In this document: positions 10,540 to 22,300 of the stretch, in pieces | Numbering within the stretch: position 1 is the stretch's first letter | Layout of the letters: each line of letters begins with the position of its first letter | Assembly: GCA_002712715.1 (NCBI GenBank) | Contig: PAUF01000007.1 | Coordinates: forward strand, 201,286 to 265,285 | Direction of reading: 5' to 3' | Length of the DNA: 64,000 nt | DNA from: Flavobacteriales bacterium | Lineage (GTDB): Bacteria > Bacteroidota > Bacteroidia > Flavobacteriales > BACL11 | Notes under the pieces: model-generated | The model's input: only the letters and a program-made list of their open reading frames with translations | What the model was told of the DNA's origin: nothing | Database searches by the model: none | Translations under genes and position numbers: made by a program

Positions 10540-12291
10540 ATGTCAGATCACCATCATAAAGAAACTTTTATTACAAAATATATATTTTCTCAGGATCATA
10601 AGATGATAGCAAAACAGTTTTTATTAACTGGAATTTTTATGGCGTTAGTAGGAATGTTAATGTCTGCGATGTTTAGGGTTCAATTAGCAAATCCAGGCGA
10701 AACCTCTATTTTATATAACTTGATGCCTAGTAATTGGATGGATCCAGATACTGGGGCTTTATTACAAGACAAGTATCTTGCTCTTGTGACAATGCATGGA
10801 ACTATATTAGTTTTCTGGGTATTAACCGCAGGTTTGTCTGGAACGTTTGCGAATTTTTTAATTCCTTTACAAATTGGAGCTAGAGATATGGCTTCAGGAT
10901 TTATTAACATGCTGTCCTACTGGTTTTTCTTTGCAGCAACTGTTGTTTTAATTTACTCAATATATGTACCTTCAGGACCAGCTTCTGCTGGTTGGACAAT
11001 TTATCCCCCATTAAGTGCGGAGGCCTCATACATAGAGGGATCGGGACTAGGAATGACTTTATGGCTAGTTAGTATTACTTTGTTTATAGTTGGGTCACTA
11101 TTGGGAGGACTGAACTACATAGTTACAATTCTTAATTTAAGAACTAAAGGTATGTCAATGAAACGATTACCACTAACTATTTGGGCTTTGTTTGTAACCG
11201 CTATACTTGGAGTGCTGTCGTTTCCTGTACTTTTATCATGTGGTCTTTTATTAGTATTTGATAGGTCATTTGGCACAAGTTTTTATTTATCAGATTTAAT
11301 TATTGGAGGTGAAGCTGCTCATCATATTGGTGGAAGCCCAATTCTTTTTGAACATTTATTCTGGTTCTTAGGTCATCCAGAAGTTTATATTATTTTATTA
11401 CCAGCTTTAGGAATGACATCAGAAGTAATATCAGTAAATACTCGTAAGCCAATTTTTGGGTATCAAGCGATGGTTTTATCTCTGCTAGCAATAGGATTCT
11501 TGTCATTTATTGTTTGGGGGCATCATATGTTTATGACTGGAATGAATCCCTTTCTAGGATCAGTTTTTGCATTTACGACCTTGTTGATTGCAATTCCATC
11601 AGCTATTAAGGTATTTAATTACCTCACAACATTATGGAGAGGTAATATTAGATTTACTCCCGCCATGCTCTTTGCGATTGCTATGGTTTCAACTTTTATT
11701 ACGGGGGGATTAACGGGTTTAATATTAGGAAATGCGCCGCTTGATATTAATGTCCATGATACATATTTTGTTGTTGGTCATTTTCATATTGTGATGGGAC
11801 TTTCTGCAATTTATGGAATGCTTGCTGGTGTATATCATTGGTTTCCTAAGATGTATGGAAGAATGATGAATAAGAACTTAGGATATTTACATTTTTGGGG
11901 TACATTTATTTGTGCTTATGGAGTGTTTTTTCCAATGCATTTCCTAGGACTCGCGGGACTTCCTAGAAGGTATTATGCGAATCCTGTTGATATGGGGCAG
12001 ATAACAGATATAAATGATATAATAACATTTTTTGCTCTTGCCGGAGCCGTTATTCAGTTTATTTTTGTGTTTAATTTCTTTTATAGTATTTTTAGAGGGT
12101 CACCCGCATCTAAAAACCCATGGAAAGCAAACACATTAGAGTGGACTACACCAGTCGAAAGGATTCATGGTAATTGGCCAGGAGATCTTCCAGAAGTACA
12201 CAGATGGGCATATGATTATTCTAAGCCGGGAGCAGAAGAAGATTATATTCCTCAAAACGTTCCATTAAAAGAAGGAGAAAGTGAGCACTAG
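10540..12291 (+). CDS. coxA: Cytochrome c oxidase subunit I
   Basis: WFLGHPEVYIILLPALGM, HHMFMTGMNP, HDTYFVVGHFHIVMG. Confidence 0.97.
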   Translation: MSDHHHKETFITKYIFSQDHKMIAKQFLLTGIFMALVGMLMSAMFRVQLANPGETSILYNLMPSNWMDPDTGALLQDKYLALVTMHGTILVFWVLTAGLSGTFANFLIPLQIGARDMASGFINMLSYWFFFAATVVLIYSIYVPSGPASAGWTIYPPLSAEASYIEGSGLGMTLWLVSITLFIVGSLLGGLNYIVTILNLRTKGMSMKRLPLTIWALFVTAILGVLSFPVLLSCGLLLVFDRSFGTSFYLSDLIIGGEAAHHIGGSPILFEHLFWFLGHPEVYIILLPALGMTSEVISVNTRKPIFGYQAMVLSLLAIGFLSFIVWGHHMFMTGMNPFLGSVFAFTTLLIAIPSAIKVFNYLTTLWRGNIRFTPAMLFAIAMVSTFITGGLTGLILGNAPLDINVHDTYFVVGHFHIVMGLSAIYGMLAGVYHWFPKMYGRMMNKNLGYLHFWGTFICAYGVFFPMHFLGLAGLPRRYYANPVDMGQITDINDIITFFALAGAVIQFIFVFNFFYSIFRGSPASKNPWKANTLEWTTPVERIHGNWPGDLPEVHRWAYDYSKPGAEEDYIPQNVPLKEGESEH

Positions 12292-12859
12292 TTATACTTT
12301 AGAAAATATACGTAAGGAAAAAGCGACTATGCAATTACTTTGGATAGGAATGGTAAGTATTTGCATGTTTTTCGCTGGATTAACTTCCCTCGTTTTTGTT
12401 GATAATATGGAAATTCCTTCTGAATCAGACTGGTTTTTATACTCAACAGTGATCGTCCTTTTTAGTAGTTTGGTTTACTTGATAGTAAGTAGAAATATCA
12501 AGAGGGACAAGCCGGTATCTTTTTTAATATTCATGGTTTTTATATTAGGACTTATTTTTACCTATTGCCAATTCCAAGGATGGTCAGACATGAGAAATAA
12601 TTATGGTATAATTTTCACCGGAGAAAACCCTGAAACCGGGCAAGCGACTCCAAAGGAACATTCTTATTTCTACGCTATAACCGTTGCTCATTTTGCTCAC
12701 CTAATTTTCGGATTAATTGCTTTATTTATTACATTTTTTAATGCTCTTAGGAATAAGTATAGCTCCAAAAAATTCTTGGGCATTAAATTAGCTGGAACTT
12801 ATTGGCACTTTTTAACTATTCTTTGGGTATACATATATTTATTTATCAACTATACATAA
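12281..12859 (+). CDS. Cytochrome c oxidase subunit III family protein (short, 192 aa)
   Basis: ITVAHFAHLIFGL...TYWHFLTILWVYIYLFI subunit III signature. Confidence 0.85.
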   Translation: MSTSYTLENIRKEKATMQLLWIGMVSICMFFAGLTSLVFVDNMEIPSESDWFLYSTVIVLFSSLVYLIVSRNIKRDKPVSFLIFMVFILGLIFTYCQFQGWSDMRNNYGIIFTGENPETGQATPKEHSYFYAITVAHFAHLIFGLIALFITFFNALRNKYSSKKFLGIKLAGTYWHFLTILWVYIYLFINYT

Positions 12860-12862
12860 TTT

Positions 12863-13810
12863 ATGGAAGAACTAGAAAACAACAATCACGGAGAAGCTTG
12901 GAAAGGAGGAGACAGGCCATTTAAGTCCAGTTATGGAAAGTTAATGATGTGGTTCTTTTTAATTACTGACGCTTTGACTTTTTCGGCGTTTTTAGTATCA
13001 TATGGATTTTTCAGATATACCGCGGTTGAGCCAGTGACAGAAAAATCTTTATGGCCAGTTCCAGAAGAAGTATTCTCACACTTTCCGTTTCTAACTGGGG
13101 AGCATCCGTTATTGTTTGTTGCGTTAATGACTTTTATTTTAATTATGAGCTCTGTAACTATGGTATTAGCTGTTAATTATGGTCATAAAATGCAAAAAAA
13201 GAAAGTTGTATTGTGGTTATCATTAACAATAATTGGAGGAGCTACTTTTTTAGGATCTCAAGCTTGGGAATGGGGACACTTTATTCATGGTGATAAAGGT
13301 GCTATCCAGTTAAATAGAAATCTTGAAGTTGTACATATAGCTAAAGAAGATGTTATTGATGGAAAAGATACTATGGTACTATCGTCTGTATATGAATTAA
13401 TGAATGCTGATAAATACGGGCATCATGATTTTAGCATTGATACTGTTTTAAATCAGCTTAGAGAAAGACCGAGTTTTGGAATTAGACTAGCAAATAAAGA
13501 CTATAAAAGTAATTTAGAGACGTTCGAATACTTTGAAACTAGTGAGCCTTTAGAGATAATTTTGGGAGCAGGATTGAAAAAAAATGAATATGGAACACAA
13601 GATTTTGGTGATTGTTTTTTCTTTATCACAGGTTTTCATGGGTTTCACGTTTTTAGTGGAGTAATCATATTAATAGTAATTTTGATTAATGTTATTAAAG
13701 GAACTTATCAGAGAAGAGGTCATTATGAAATGGTAGAAAAGGTAGGGCTATATTGGCACTTTGTAGATTTAGTTTGGGTATTTGTATTTACATTTTTCTA
13801 TTTAGTTTAA
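12863..13810 (+). CDS. coxC: Cytochrome c oxidase subunit III
   Basis: KLMMWFFLITDALTFSAFLVSYGFFR, ITGFHGFHVFSGVI, YWHFVDLVWVFVFTFFY. Confidence 0.92.
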   Translation: MEELENNNHGEAWKGGDRPFKSSYGKLMMWFFLITDALTFSAFLVSYGFFRYTAVEPVTEKSLWPVPEEVFSHFPFLTGEHPLLFVALMTFILIMSSVTMVLAVNYGHKMQKKKVVLWLSLTIIGGATFLGSQAWEWGHFIHGDKGAIQLNRNLEVVHIAKEDVIDGKDTMVLSSVYELMNADKYGHHDFSIDTVLNQLRERPSFGIRLANKDYKSNLETFEYFETSEPLEIILGAGLKKNEYGTQDFGDCFFFITGFHGFHVFSGVIILIVILINVIKGTYQRRGHYEMVEKVGLYWHFVDLVWVFVFTFFYLV

Positions 13811-13819
13811 AATTATATT

Positions 13820-14158
13820 ATGTCAGAAAACAATAAAAGTAATTGGTGGATTTGGAAAGTGTTTTGGATTCTATTAGGATTAACAACTGTTGAGGTTGCG
13901 CTAGGTATATTCAAAGTGAATGGATTTTTACCTCATGCTTTAGTGCATGATCATTTCATAGGATTAAAGTGGTTAACTCACATATTTATAATTTTAACTC
14001 TTATTAAAGCCGCTTATATTGTTATGACTTTTATGCATTTAGGATTCGAAAAAAAATCACTTAGATGGACAATTTTACTTCCAGCATTTATTTTGATTCC
14101 CTATTTACTGTTTATTGTTCTAAGTGAAGCCTCACACCATTTTCTAATGAATGGATAA
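13820..14158 (+). CDS. Cytochrome c oxidase subunit IV (cytochrome C oxidase subunit IV family)
   Basis: Three TMs, FIILTLIKAAYIVMTFMHLGFE; operon position. Confidence 0.85.
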   Translation: MSENNKSNWWIWKVFWILLGLTTVEVALGIFKVNGFLPHALVHDHFIGLKWLTHIFIILTLIKAAYIVMTFMHLGFEKKSLRWTILLPAFILIPYLLFIVLSEASHHFLMNG

Positions 14159-14160
14159 TT

Positions 14161-14880
14161 ATGAATAGATCTAGAATATTTTCTTTGATTTTCATATTAG
14201 GTCTAATGATAACTCCGGCATTTTTTCTTAGCAAGTGCATGAATGATCATACTAAAAATCTGCCGTCACTAGCTATATTAAGAGACAATTTTAAAAATGA
14301 AAGAACCATTCCACCATTTAGTTTTATCAACCAAAATAATGATACGGTAACGAATGATTATTATAAAGACAAAATTTATATAGCCAACTTTATATTTACA
14401 ACATGTCCTACTCAATGTAAAGACATGACATTTAATATGGAATATCTACAAGGAAAATTATCAAAATATGATGATGTTTACTTCTTGTCTCATACAGTTA
14501 ATCCAGAATACGATACTCCAGAAGTTTTGAATCAATACGCTACAAGATTAGAAAAAGAATTAGGAGCTGATTTAAGTAAATGGAATTTTGTTACAGGAAA
14601 TAAAAAAGAAATATACGAAATAGCTAAATCTTATTTAGTTTCAGCTGGAGTGGATACTAGCGGAATGGGTCATAACGGCTTTATACATGATGATATTTTT
14701 ACTTTAGTTGATGGTCAGGGAAGAATACGAGCAGGTTGGCAAGAGACAAGTAACCCAATGGATTCAAGTATAAGAATATATTACGGTACTCAAATCCCAA
14801 TGATTAAAGAGATGGTGAGAGATGTTGGAGTTTTAGTTTCAGAAACAAAAAGATTACAGAGAAATGCGAAAAATCAGTAA
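14161..14880 (+). CDS. SCO1/SenC family copper chaperone
   Basis: IANFIFTTCPTQCKDMTFNM CxxxC and downstream His region; cox operon. Confidence 0.92.
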   Translation: MNRSRIFSLIFILGLMITPAFFLSKCMNDHTKNLPSLAILRDNFKNERTIPPFSFINQNNDTVTNDYYKDKIYIANFIFTTCPTQCKDMTFNMEYLQGKLSKYDDVYFLSHTVNPEYDTPEVLNQYATRLEKELGADLSKWNFVTGNKKEIYEIAKSYLVSAGVDTSGMGHNGFIHDDIFTLVDGQGRIRAGWQETSNPMDSSIRIYYGTQIPMIKEMVRDVGVLVSETKRLQRNAKNQ

Positions 14881-15103
14881 AACAGTTATTCTAGTTATAA
14901 GTTTTTTAATTAGTCATAGCGTATATCCTCAAGGATGTGCGATGTGCAAAGCTTCTCTTGAAACTAGCATACAGTCCGGTGGAGAAAAGGGAGCGGGGAT
15001 TAATGAAGGAATTTTATATTTAATGTCTATGCCGTATATCGCCTTATTGTTATTCGCTACATTTTGGTATATTCAAAATAGAAAAAAAATAAAGAATAAT
15101 TAA
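14864..15103 (+). CDS. Small conserved membrane protein with signal peptide and CAMC motif
   Basis: 79 aa, [15 protein letters not shown], single C-terminal TM, overlaps sco end. Confidence 0.7.
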   Translation: MRKISKTVILVISFLISHSVYPQGCAMCKASLETSIQSGGEKGAGINEGILYLMSMPYIALLLFATFWYIQNRKKIKNN

Positions 15104-16845
15104 TTTTTCAGTTTTAAATTCAAATCATCTAATTGTTCATGGTTAATATAAGAAGGGGAGTCTATCATGGTATCCCTCGCAGAATTGTTTTTAGGAAAAG
15201 CAATAAAGTCTCTAATGGACTCTTTTCCTCCAATAACAGAGCATAGTCTATCTAATCCAAAAGCTATACCTCCATGAGGAGGAGCTCCATATTCAAAAGC
15301 ATCCATTAAAAACCCAAATTGATTTCTAGCTTCTTCTTGATTAAACCCTAGGTGTTCAAAGATGATTTTTTGAATTTCCTTATTATGTATTCTAATAGAT
15401 CCGCCTCCAATTTCATTTCCGTTTATAACTAGATCATACGCGTCAGCAATGAGATCATTTGGATTGTTTTTTATATGATCAATATCTGAACTTTTTGGAG
15501 ATGTAAAAGGGTGGTGCATAGAGTGGTACCTATTAGATTCTTTATCCCATTCGTATAATGGGAAATCTACTACCCAAATAGGAGCAAATTCGGAGTTGTT
15601 CCTAATTTCTAAATTTTCCGCGACTAAAAGTCTTAACTCAGATAATGCATTCCTAGTATTACTTTCTTCTCCAGCTATTATTAGAATCAGATCCCCCGGA
15701 GATGATTTACAGGCTTCAGACCAATTATTTAGCTGTTCTTGATTAAAAAATTTATCTACCGAAGACTTGAATGAACCATCTTCATTATATTTACAGTATA
15801 CTAAACCTTTTGCATTAATTTGAGATGATCTAATAAATTCCGTGTATTTATCAATATCTTTTCTTGAAAATGAAGATCCTCCCTTTACATTAATTCCTAT
15901 AATTAATTCTGCTTCGTTAAAAACATTAAATTCGGTTCCTTTGCATAGATTCGTTAAATCAACAAATTTCATTCCAAACCGAATGTCAGGTTTGTCAGTG
16001 CCATAAGTACTTATAGCTTCTTTGTAAGTAATTCGGGGAAATTGAGAGAGTTCTATTCCTTTAATTTCTTTGAATAAGTTTATTATTAATCCTTCAAAGG
16101 TATTCAACACATCTTCTTGGTTTACAAATGACATTTCACAGTCAATTTGGGTAAATTCTGGTTGTCTATCAGACCTAAGATCTTCATCTCTAAAGCACTT
16201 AACAATTTGATAATATTTATCCATTCCACCCACCATCAATAATTGTTTAAATGTTTGAGGTGATTGAGGAAGTGCGTAAAATTGTGTAGGGTTTACTCTG
16301 CTTGGAACAATAAAGTCTCTTGCTCCCTCTGGAGTAGACTTAATTAAATACGGTGTTTCTATTTCACAAAACCCTTTTAAATCTAAATAATTTCTGGTTT
16401 TTGATGTTATGCGGTGTCTTAAAATAAGATTGTTTTTAATAGGATCTCTTCGGATGTCTAAATATCGGTATTTCATTCTTAGCTCTTCCCCGCCGTCAGT
16501 TTTGTTTTCAATAGTAAATGGTGGTAATTTTGACTCATTTAAGACATTAATTTTGGAAACATTTATCTCAATTTCACCAGTAGGGATGTTTAAGTTTTTA
16601 GCAGACCTTTCAATAACCTCTCCAACAATTTGGATAACAAATTCTCTTCCTAAATTTCTTGCTATATCGCATAATTCAGCATTTATTTCCATATCAAAAG
16701 CAAGCTGCGTTACACCATACCTGTCTCGAAGGTCTATAAATGTCATCCCTCCTAGGTTTCTGTTTTTTTGAACCCATCCAGCAAGCTTGACAATTTTACC
16801 AACATCGTGAACATTTAGGTCTCCACATGTGTTTGTTCTCAACAT
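15100..16845 (-). CDS. aspS: Aspartyl-tRNA synthetase
   Basis: [72 protein letters not shown]. Confidence 0.97.
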   Translation of the reverse strand: MLRTNTCGDLNVHDVGKIVKLAGWVQKNRNLGGMTFIDLRDRYGVTQLAFDMEINAELCDIARNLGREFVIQIVGEVIERSAKNLNIPTGEIEINVSKINVLNESKLPPFTIENKTDGGEELRMKYRYLDIRRDPIKNNLILRHRITSKTRNYLDLKGFCEIETPYLIKSTPEGARDFIVPSRVNPTQFYALPQSPQTFKQLLMVGGMDKYYQIVKCFRDEDLRSDRQPEFTQIDCEMSFVNQEDVLNTFEGLIINLFKEIKGIELSQFPRITYKEAISTYGTDKPDIRFGMKFVDLTNLCKGTEFNVFNEAELIIGINVKGGSSFSRKDIDKYTEFIRSSQINAKGLVYCKYNEDGSFKSSVDKFFNQEQLNNWSEACKSSPGDLILIIAGEESNTRNALSELRLLVAENLEIRNNSEFAPIWVVDFPLYEWDKESNRYHSMHHPFTSPKSSDIDHIKNNPNDLIADAYDLVINGNEIGGGSIRIHNKEIQKIIFEHLGFNQEEARNQFGFLMDAFEYGAPPHGGIAFGLDRLCSVIGGKESIRDFIAFPKNNSARDTMIDSPSYINHEQLDDLNLKLKN

Positions 16846-16899
16846 ATTTAGTTATTTTGTAATTGCGAAAGTACAAAATGGAACTATATTTATAGCTAT

Positions 16900-17343
16900 A
16901 TGAAGAATAATACTTTTTCTCATGAGTTTTTTATGAAAAAAGCGTTGGAACAAGCTGAAATCGCATATTTGAATGATGAGGTTCCTGTTGGCGCAGTAGT
17001 TGTTTGTAAAAATCAAATAATTTCTAAAGGATACAATTTTGTTGAACATTTAACTGATGCTACAGCTCATGCCGAGATACAAGCGATGACGTCTGCTTTT
17101 TCATTTTTAGGAAGCAAATATTTGAATAATTGTACACTTTATACAACCTTAGAGCCGTGTGTTATGTGCGCGGGAGCTGCAAATCTTGCAAGAATTGATC
17201 AAATAGTTTATGGAGCAGATGATAATAAGAAGGGGTTTTCAAAACACTTAAAATTATTAAATCCAAATATTAAATTGGTTAGCGGAATATTAATTGAAGA
17301 TTGTAGAAAAATATTAAAAGACTTCTTTATTGAAAAAAGATAA
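16900..17343 (+). CDS. tadA: tRNA-specific adenosine deaminase
   Basis: DATAHAEIQAM and TTLEPCVMCAGA zinc deaminase motifs. Confidence 0.94.
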   Translation: MKNNTFSHEFFMKKALEQAEIAYLNDEVPVGAVVVCKNQIISKGYNFVEHLTDATAHAEIQAMTSAFSFLGSKYLNNCTLYTTLEPCVMCAGAANLARIDQIVYGADDNKKGFSKHLKLLNPNIKLVSGILIEDCRKILKDFFIEKR

Positions 17344-17350
17344 TTATATT

Positions 17351-17358
17351 TACTTTTG
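17351..17358 (+). promoter_or_regulatory. -7 element TACTTTTG upstream of brxA/B-like gene
   Basis: Exact TAnnTTTG in intergenic gap, 22 nt before ATG. Confidence 0.6.
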
Positions 17359-17380
17359 CAAGTAAATAAAACTTACAAAT

Positions 17381-17800
17381 ATGAATTATCCAGAACAATT
17401 ATGTGAGCCAATGAGAAAAGACTTAACCTCTGTAGGCTTTGTGGAAATGAGAACTTCCGAAGATGTTGACACTTATTTAAGTAAAAAAGAAGGTACAGTA
17501 TTGGTAATGATAAATTCTGTATGCGGATGTGCAGCTGGAAATGCAAGACCCGCTGTTAAAATGTCTACTCAGTTTAGTCCAAGGCCAGATGTGTTTACAA
17601 CAGTGTTTGCTGGTCAAGATAAAGAAGCTACTAATAGAGCTAGGGAATATATGAGTCCTTATCCACCATCATCACCCTCGATTGCTTTATTCAAAGATGG
17701 TCAATTAGTTCATTTTATAGAGAGACATCATATTGAGCGTAGAACACCTCATATGATCGCGGACAATCTTAGAGACGCTTTTGTTCAATCTTGCGATTAG
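17381..17800 (+). CDS. BrxA/BrxB family bacilliredoxin
   Basis: MINSVCGCAAGNARP CGC active site, family-specific N-terminus. Confidence 0.92.
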   Translation: MNYPEQLCEPMRKDLTSVGFVEMRTSEDVDTYLSKKEGTVLVMINSVCGCAAGNARPAVKMSTQFSPRPDVFTTVFAGQDKEATNRAREYMSPYPPSSPSIALFKDGQLVHFIERHHIERRTPHMIADNLRDAFVQSCD

Positions 17801-17810
17801 CGTTTTTACA

Positions 17811-18725
17811 ATGAATAAGATAAATCTATTTTTTCAACTTACAAAATTCAGGTTGACGTTAACTGTTGTTTTCTCCGCTATCGCGGGGTATTTGTTAGGT
17901 TTAAATGACTTTAGTTTAAACTCTCAAGTAGACTTGTTATTATTAGTAATTGGAGGATTTTGCGTTACAGGTTCTGCAAATGCATTTAATCAGATTTTAG
18001 AAAGAGATTATGACAGGATGATGAAGAGGACTAGTAATCGACCGCTAGCTATGAAAAAAATAAGTGTTTTACATTCAGTTTTCTTTGCTTCGATTTTGTC
18101 GATTTTAGGCATATTCCTTTTATTTATTATTAATCCATATTGTAGTTTATTTGGGTCAATATCAATCTTGATCTATGTTTTGTTTTATACACCGTTGAAA
18201 AGATTTTCTTCATTTTCAATATTTGTAGGAGCGATCCCAGGAGCTCTTCCTTTTCTTATAGGTTGGGTCGCTGCTTATGACTATAGTTTGTTAAATTCTT
18301 CTATTCCTTCAGGCTTCGAGTTAGATTCGGGAGCTCTTTTTGCGATGCAATTTTTTTGGCAATTCCCACACTTTATAGCTATTGCTTGGGTGCAAGATAA
18401 GGATTATAAACAGGCGGGTTTTAAAATGATGATTGGTGAGAAGAAAGGTAATGTCGCGGCATTTTCAGCGATTGTGTCTACTATCTTGTTAATTGTGTGT
18501 TCTATTTCTCCGTATATGTATGAAATGAACAAGCTTGATATGTCTTATTATACCTTATTATTAGTGTTATTGTTAGGTGCGTGGTTTTTGTATTTTTCTA
18601 TTAAATTATTAGTTGACCATGAAGATTCATCTGCTAGAAAACTCATGTTTTCATCGTTTATTTATTTACCTTTGCTTCAAACCATTTTAATACTTGATAA
18701 GTATTTTTTAAACACTAGTTTGTAA
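17811..18725 (+). CDS. ctaB: Protoheme IX farnesyltransferase (heme O synthase)
   Basis: NAFNQILERDYDRMMKRTSNRPL and FWQFPHFIAIAW motifs; ATG at 17811 preferred over supplied start 17781. Confidence 0.94.
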   Translation: MNKINLFFQLTKFRLTLTVVFSAIAGYLLGLNDFSLNSQVDLLLLVIGGFCVTGSANAFNQILERDYDRMMKRTSNRPLAMKKISVLHSVFFASILSILGIFLLFIINPYCSLFGSISILIYVLFYTPLKRFSSFSIFVGAIPGALPFLIGWVAAYDYSLLNSSIPSGFELDSGALFAMQFFWQFPHFIAIAWVQDKDYKQAGFKMMIGEKKGNVAAFSAIVSTILLIVCSISPYMYEMNKLDMSYYTLLLVLLLGAWFLYFSIKLLVDHEDSSARKLMFSSFIYLPLLQTILILDKYFLNTSL

Positions 18726-19255
18726 TGAAAAAAAAAGATACTGTATTTGTACCTGTTATTATAGCTTTATCTATAATTATCCCGTTAGCTGTTGCGGCCC
18801 TTATGTATCTACCAGAAACATTGCGTATCACTACTAATAATGACCTAAGTTTTTTACCAACTGTTCATGCTGTTCTAAATGGATCAACTGCTATTTTATT
18901 AATGTTGGGATATTATTTTATTAAAAACAAAAACAGTAAAAATCACAGGATAATGATGATGACAGCTTTTATATTTTCATCAGTTTTTCTAGTGTCTTAC
19001 GTCATATCAAAATTATCAAATGATCCTATACCATATGGGGGAGAAGGGTCGATGAGATATTTATATTTTTTTATATTGATTTCTCACATAGCGCTTTCAG
19101 TACCAGTGTTGCCATTAGCTTTATTCTCAATGTATCGGGGAATGACGGGTGAGTTCGAAAAGCATAAAAAAATCGTTAAATGGACATTTCCAATATGGAT
19201 GTATGTTACAGTTACAGGCGTGCTAGTATATATATTTATGTATCCTTACTACTAG
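18725..19255 (+). CDS. DUF420 family membrane protein
   Basis: Multi-TM, HAVLNGSTAILLMLGYYFIK, adjacent to ctaB. Confidence 0.8.
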   Translation: MKKKDTVFVPVIIALSIIIPLAVAALMYLPETLRITTNNDLSFLPTVHAVLNGSTAILLMLGYYFIKNKNSKNHRIMMMTAFIFSSVFLVSYVISKLSNDPIPYGGEGSMRYLYFFILISHIALSVPVLPLALFSMYRGMTGEFEKHKKIVKWTFPIWMYVTVTGVLVYIFMYPYY

Positions 19256-19354
19256 TATATAACGGTTTTTTCAATTAATCCTTTGAGATAAATTTCATCT
19301 TATTGTAATTGAGATTTTTATTTGTATCTTGCGCTATTAAAATTTTATTACAAG

Positions 19355-22300
19355 ATGAAAAAAATACTAGTTATAGGAATAGCATTTATTGTTTCGTTAA
19401 TGTCTATTAATCTTAACGCTCAAACAATTCAAAGTGTTACTATTACATCGCCTATTTCATGCTATGGTGATCTAGCTAATATAAATATCCAGGTAAATCA
19501 AACTAATCCACCAACTATTCTTAAGGTAATTGTTGGGTATAATCTGTTTGGTACTTTTATACCAATTACATCAACTAATAACACTACTGTTAATAACATA
19601 AATGTGCCAGGTTTAGCGGCTCAAAATTATACAGTTAGATTAGTAGACTCTTCTTCTTATTATGGAACAAACCCTCAAGGCTCAACCCCAGGGTCTATAT
19701 ATGATGTAGCTTCAGTAAATATAACCCAACCTTTACAATTAACAAATACAGCTGTGCAAATGAGCACACTACTTTGTAGGGGAGATTGTGATGGTTCAGC
19801 TATTATTAATGTTTTTGGAGGCACTCCCCCATTCTCTGTGTCTTTTAATGGAGGAGGACTTACTTCTCTATCAGCATTTGATTCAACTTATGTTAACTTA
19901 TGCGCTGGAACATATTCTATTTTTGTTACTGACGCTAATTCTTGTAGTGTGAACGCTAGTTCACCTACTAGCATTACTATCAATGAACCTTCATTTCTAA
20001 CACCTTCGGGGATAGTTTCATCTAATTTTAATGGGCAGGATATTAGTTGTTTTGGAGCAAATGATGGAGAAATTACAGCATCTGTTACAGGAGGAAGCCC
20101 TCCATACACCTATTCGTTTGATGGGGTCAATTATTCTAGTAATGTCATTTTGAATTCACTTTCGGCTGGAACATATACTGTATATTATAGAGATGCAAAT
20201 GGGTGTGATACATCAGAATTAATTACCTTAAGCAATCCACCTGATCTTTCTGGAACTATTGCTATAACTCAGCCGGTTTCATGTTTCGGAGTATGTGATG
20301 GAGAATTAGAATTTCAAGTAAACAACATTCTAACTGGAACCGCTCCCTATACGTATTCTGTCGGTGGAGGACCTTTTCAAAACTCTAATTTGTTTACTGG
20401 ATTATGCGGTAACACATCATATTCTATAACAATTCAGGATGTTAATAATTGTATATATAATGCGAATTCGTATTTGCCAGAGCCTTCTCAAATATCATTT
20501 TCTGATTCGGTATCTAATTATAATGGATTTAATATTAGTTGTAATGGTCTAAATGATGGTACTATTCATTTCATTAACCCATCTGGAGGGAATCCTCCAT
20601 ATACATATTCTATTGATGGAAGCACGTTTAATACGGCTATGGATTATTCAGGTCTTAATGCGGGCAGTTATAATTTAGTAACTCAGGATGGTAATGGATG
20701 TTCATCTAGTATGAACATAATTTTGAATGAGCCAAATCAATTTACAATCACTTATTCTATTGATAATAATATTTCGTGTAATTCTATTTGTGACGGAGGG
20801 ATTACTGTTTCCCCGTCTAATGGAGTGAATCCTATAATCTATACATTAACTGGTTATTCATCTCAGTCTGCACAATCATGGACAGGCCTTTGCGGAAGCT
20901 TAACTTTTGGTTCCTATTCATTAACCGCTTCTGATGCAAATGGCTGCTCTTCAAGTATTAATATTTCATTAAATGAACCTTTACCCTTTGTATATTCTGT
21001 TGATTCCACTCCAGAGTATTGTGGGGACTCCAATGGAACAGCTAGCGTATTAGTAAATTTAGGAGGAACACCACCTTATTTATATTTGTGGGATGACCCT
21101 GCGGCACAAACAACTTCTGTTGCTTCAAATTTGGCGGATGGATTATATGTTATAAGAGTTACTGATGCAAATGGGTGTGAGTTTTTAGAAGACATCTTGG
21201 TTTCCGAAGCGGACATCACATTAAATTTTGACAGCATTCCTCCATGCAACAATAATAATGATGGTTCTGCTACTGTATATCCAAATGGAGTGCCTCCTTA
21301 TACTTATTTGTGGTCCAATGGATCTACTTCTAATACAGCTACGGGATTAAGTCCTGGATATTATAGCGTTACTGTAACTGATCAAAATAATTGCTCTGTT
21401 ACAGATTCTGTTGAAATACCCGCTTCATCTATTGTAGATGTTAATTTAGATGTAATTAACTCAAATTTAAATGTTAATTGTAATGGATTTCAGTCTGATA
21501 CAATAACAATTTTAGCAAGCGGTGGTACTGGTGCAGGTACATACCAGTATTATATACCAGGAATATTTCCTAACCCTCAGTATAATAATATTTTTAGCGG
21601 ATTGTATGCTGGAGTTTATGATGTTTATGCATTTGACGCTAATGGATGTCAGGATTTTGTTACCGTGACCATTAATGAACCAGATGTTATTTACTTTTCT
21701 GCGACTTCGAGCGATGTTAGTTGTAATTCAGGAAGTGATGGAGTGGTTTGGGTTGACTCTATTTCTGGAGGTACCGCTCCTTATTTTTATTCCTGGAGCA
21801 GTGGTCAAAACACCTCTATTGTTAATAATCTTTCAGCTGGAAACTATACTTTATCAGTGACTGATGTCAATGGATGTTCTTCGAATCCTAATTCAGTAAC
21901 CGTTACAGTAAATCAGCCTTCGCTTTTAACAAGCAGTACTAACATTTTAAATCACTCTTCATGCTCTGGCTCGCAAACAGCGGCTAATGGTGAGGCTGAA
22001 GTTATCGTGAATGGAGGAACTCCTGGATATACTTATTTTTGGTCAAATGGTTCAAGTGGTGATAATATCTCTTTATTGTTCCCTGGAACATATGCAGTGC
22101 AAATAACTGACGCGAATGGATGTACGGTAAATGATACAGCTATAATTAATCCTGGTGCTAATCCACAATTAGATGTAGTTGTACAAAATGTTTCTTGCTT
22201 TGGAGCTAATGATGGATCTATTACTACTGCAGCTATTTCAGGAACTCCACCATACTTATATTCTTTTGATGGAGGTACATCTTTTGTGCAAAATGGAACT

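Noticed and set aside
21675-21860. Same-strand alternative-frame ORF inside the SprB-like gene
   Set aside because: Overlaps the middle of a continuous 2.1k-codon repeat ORF; chance open frame.
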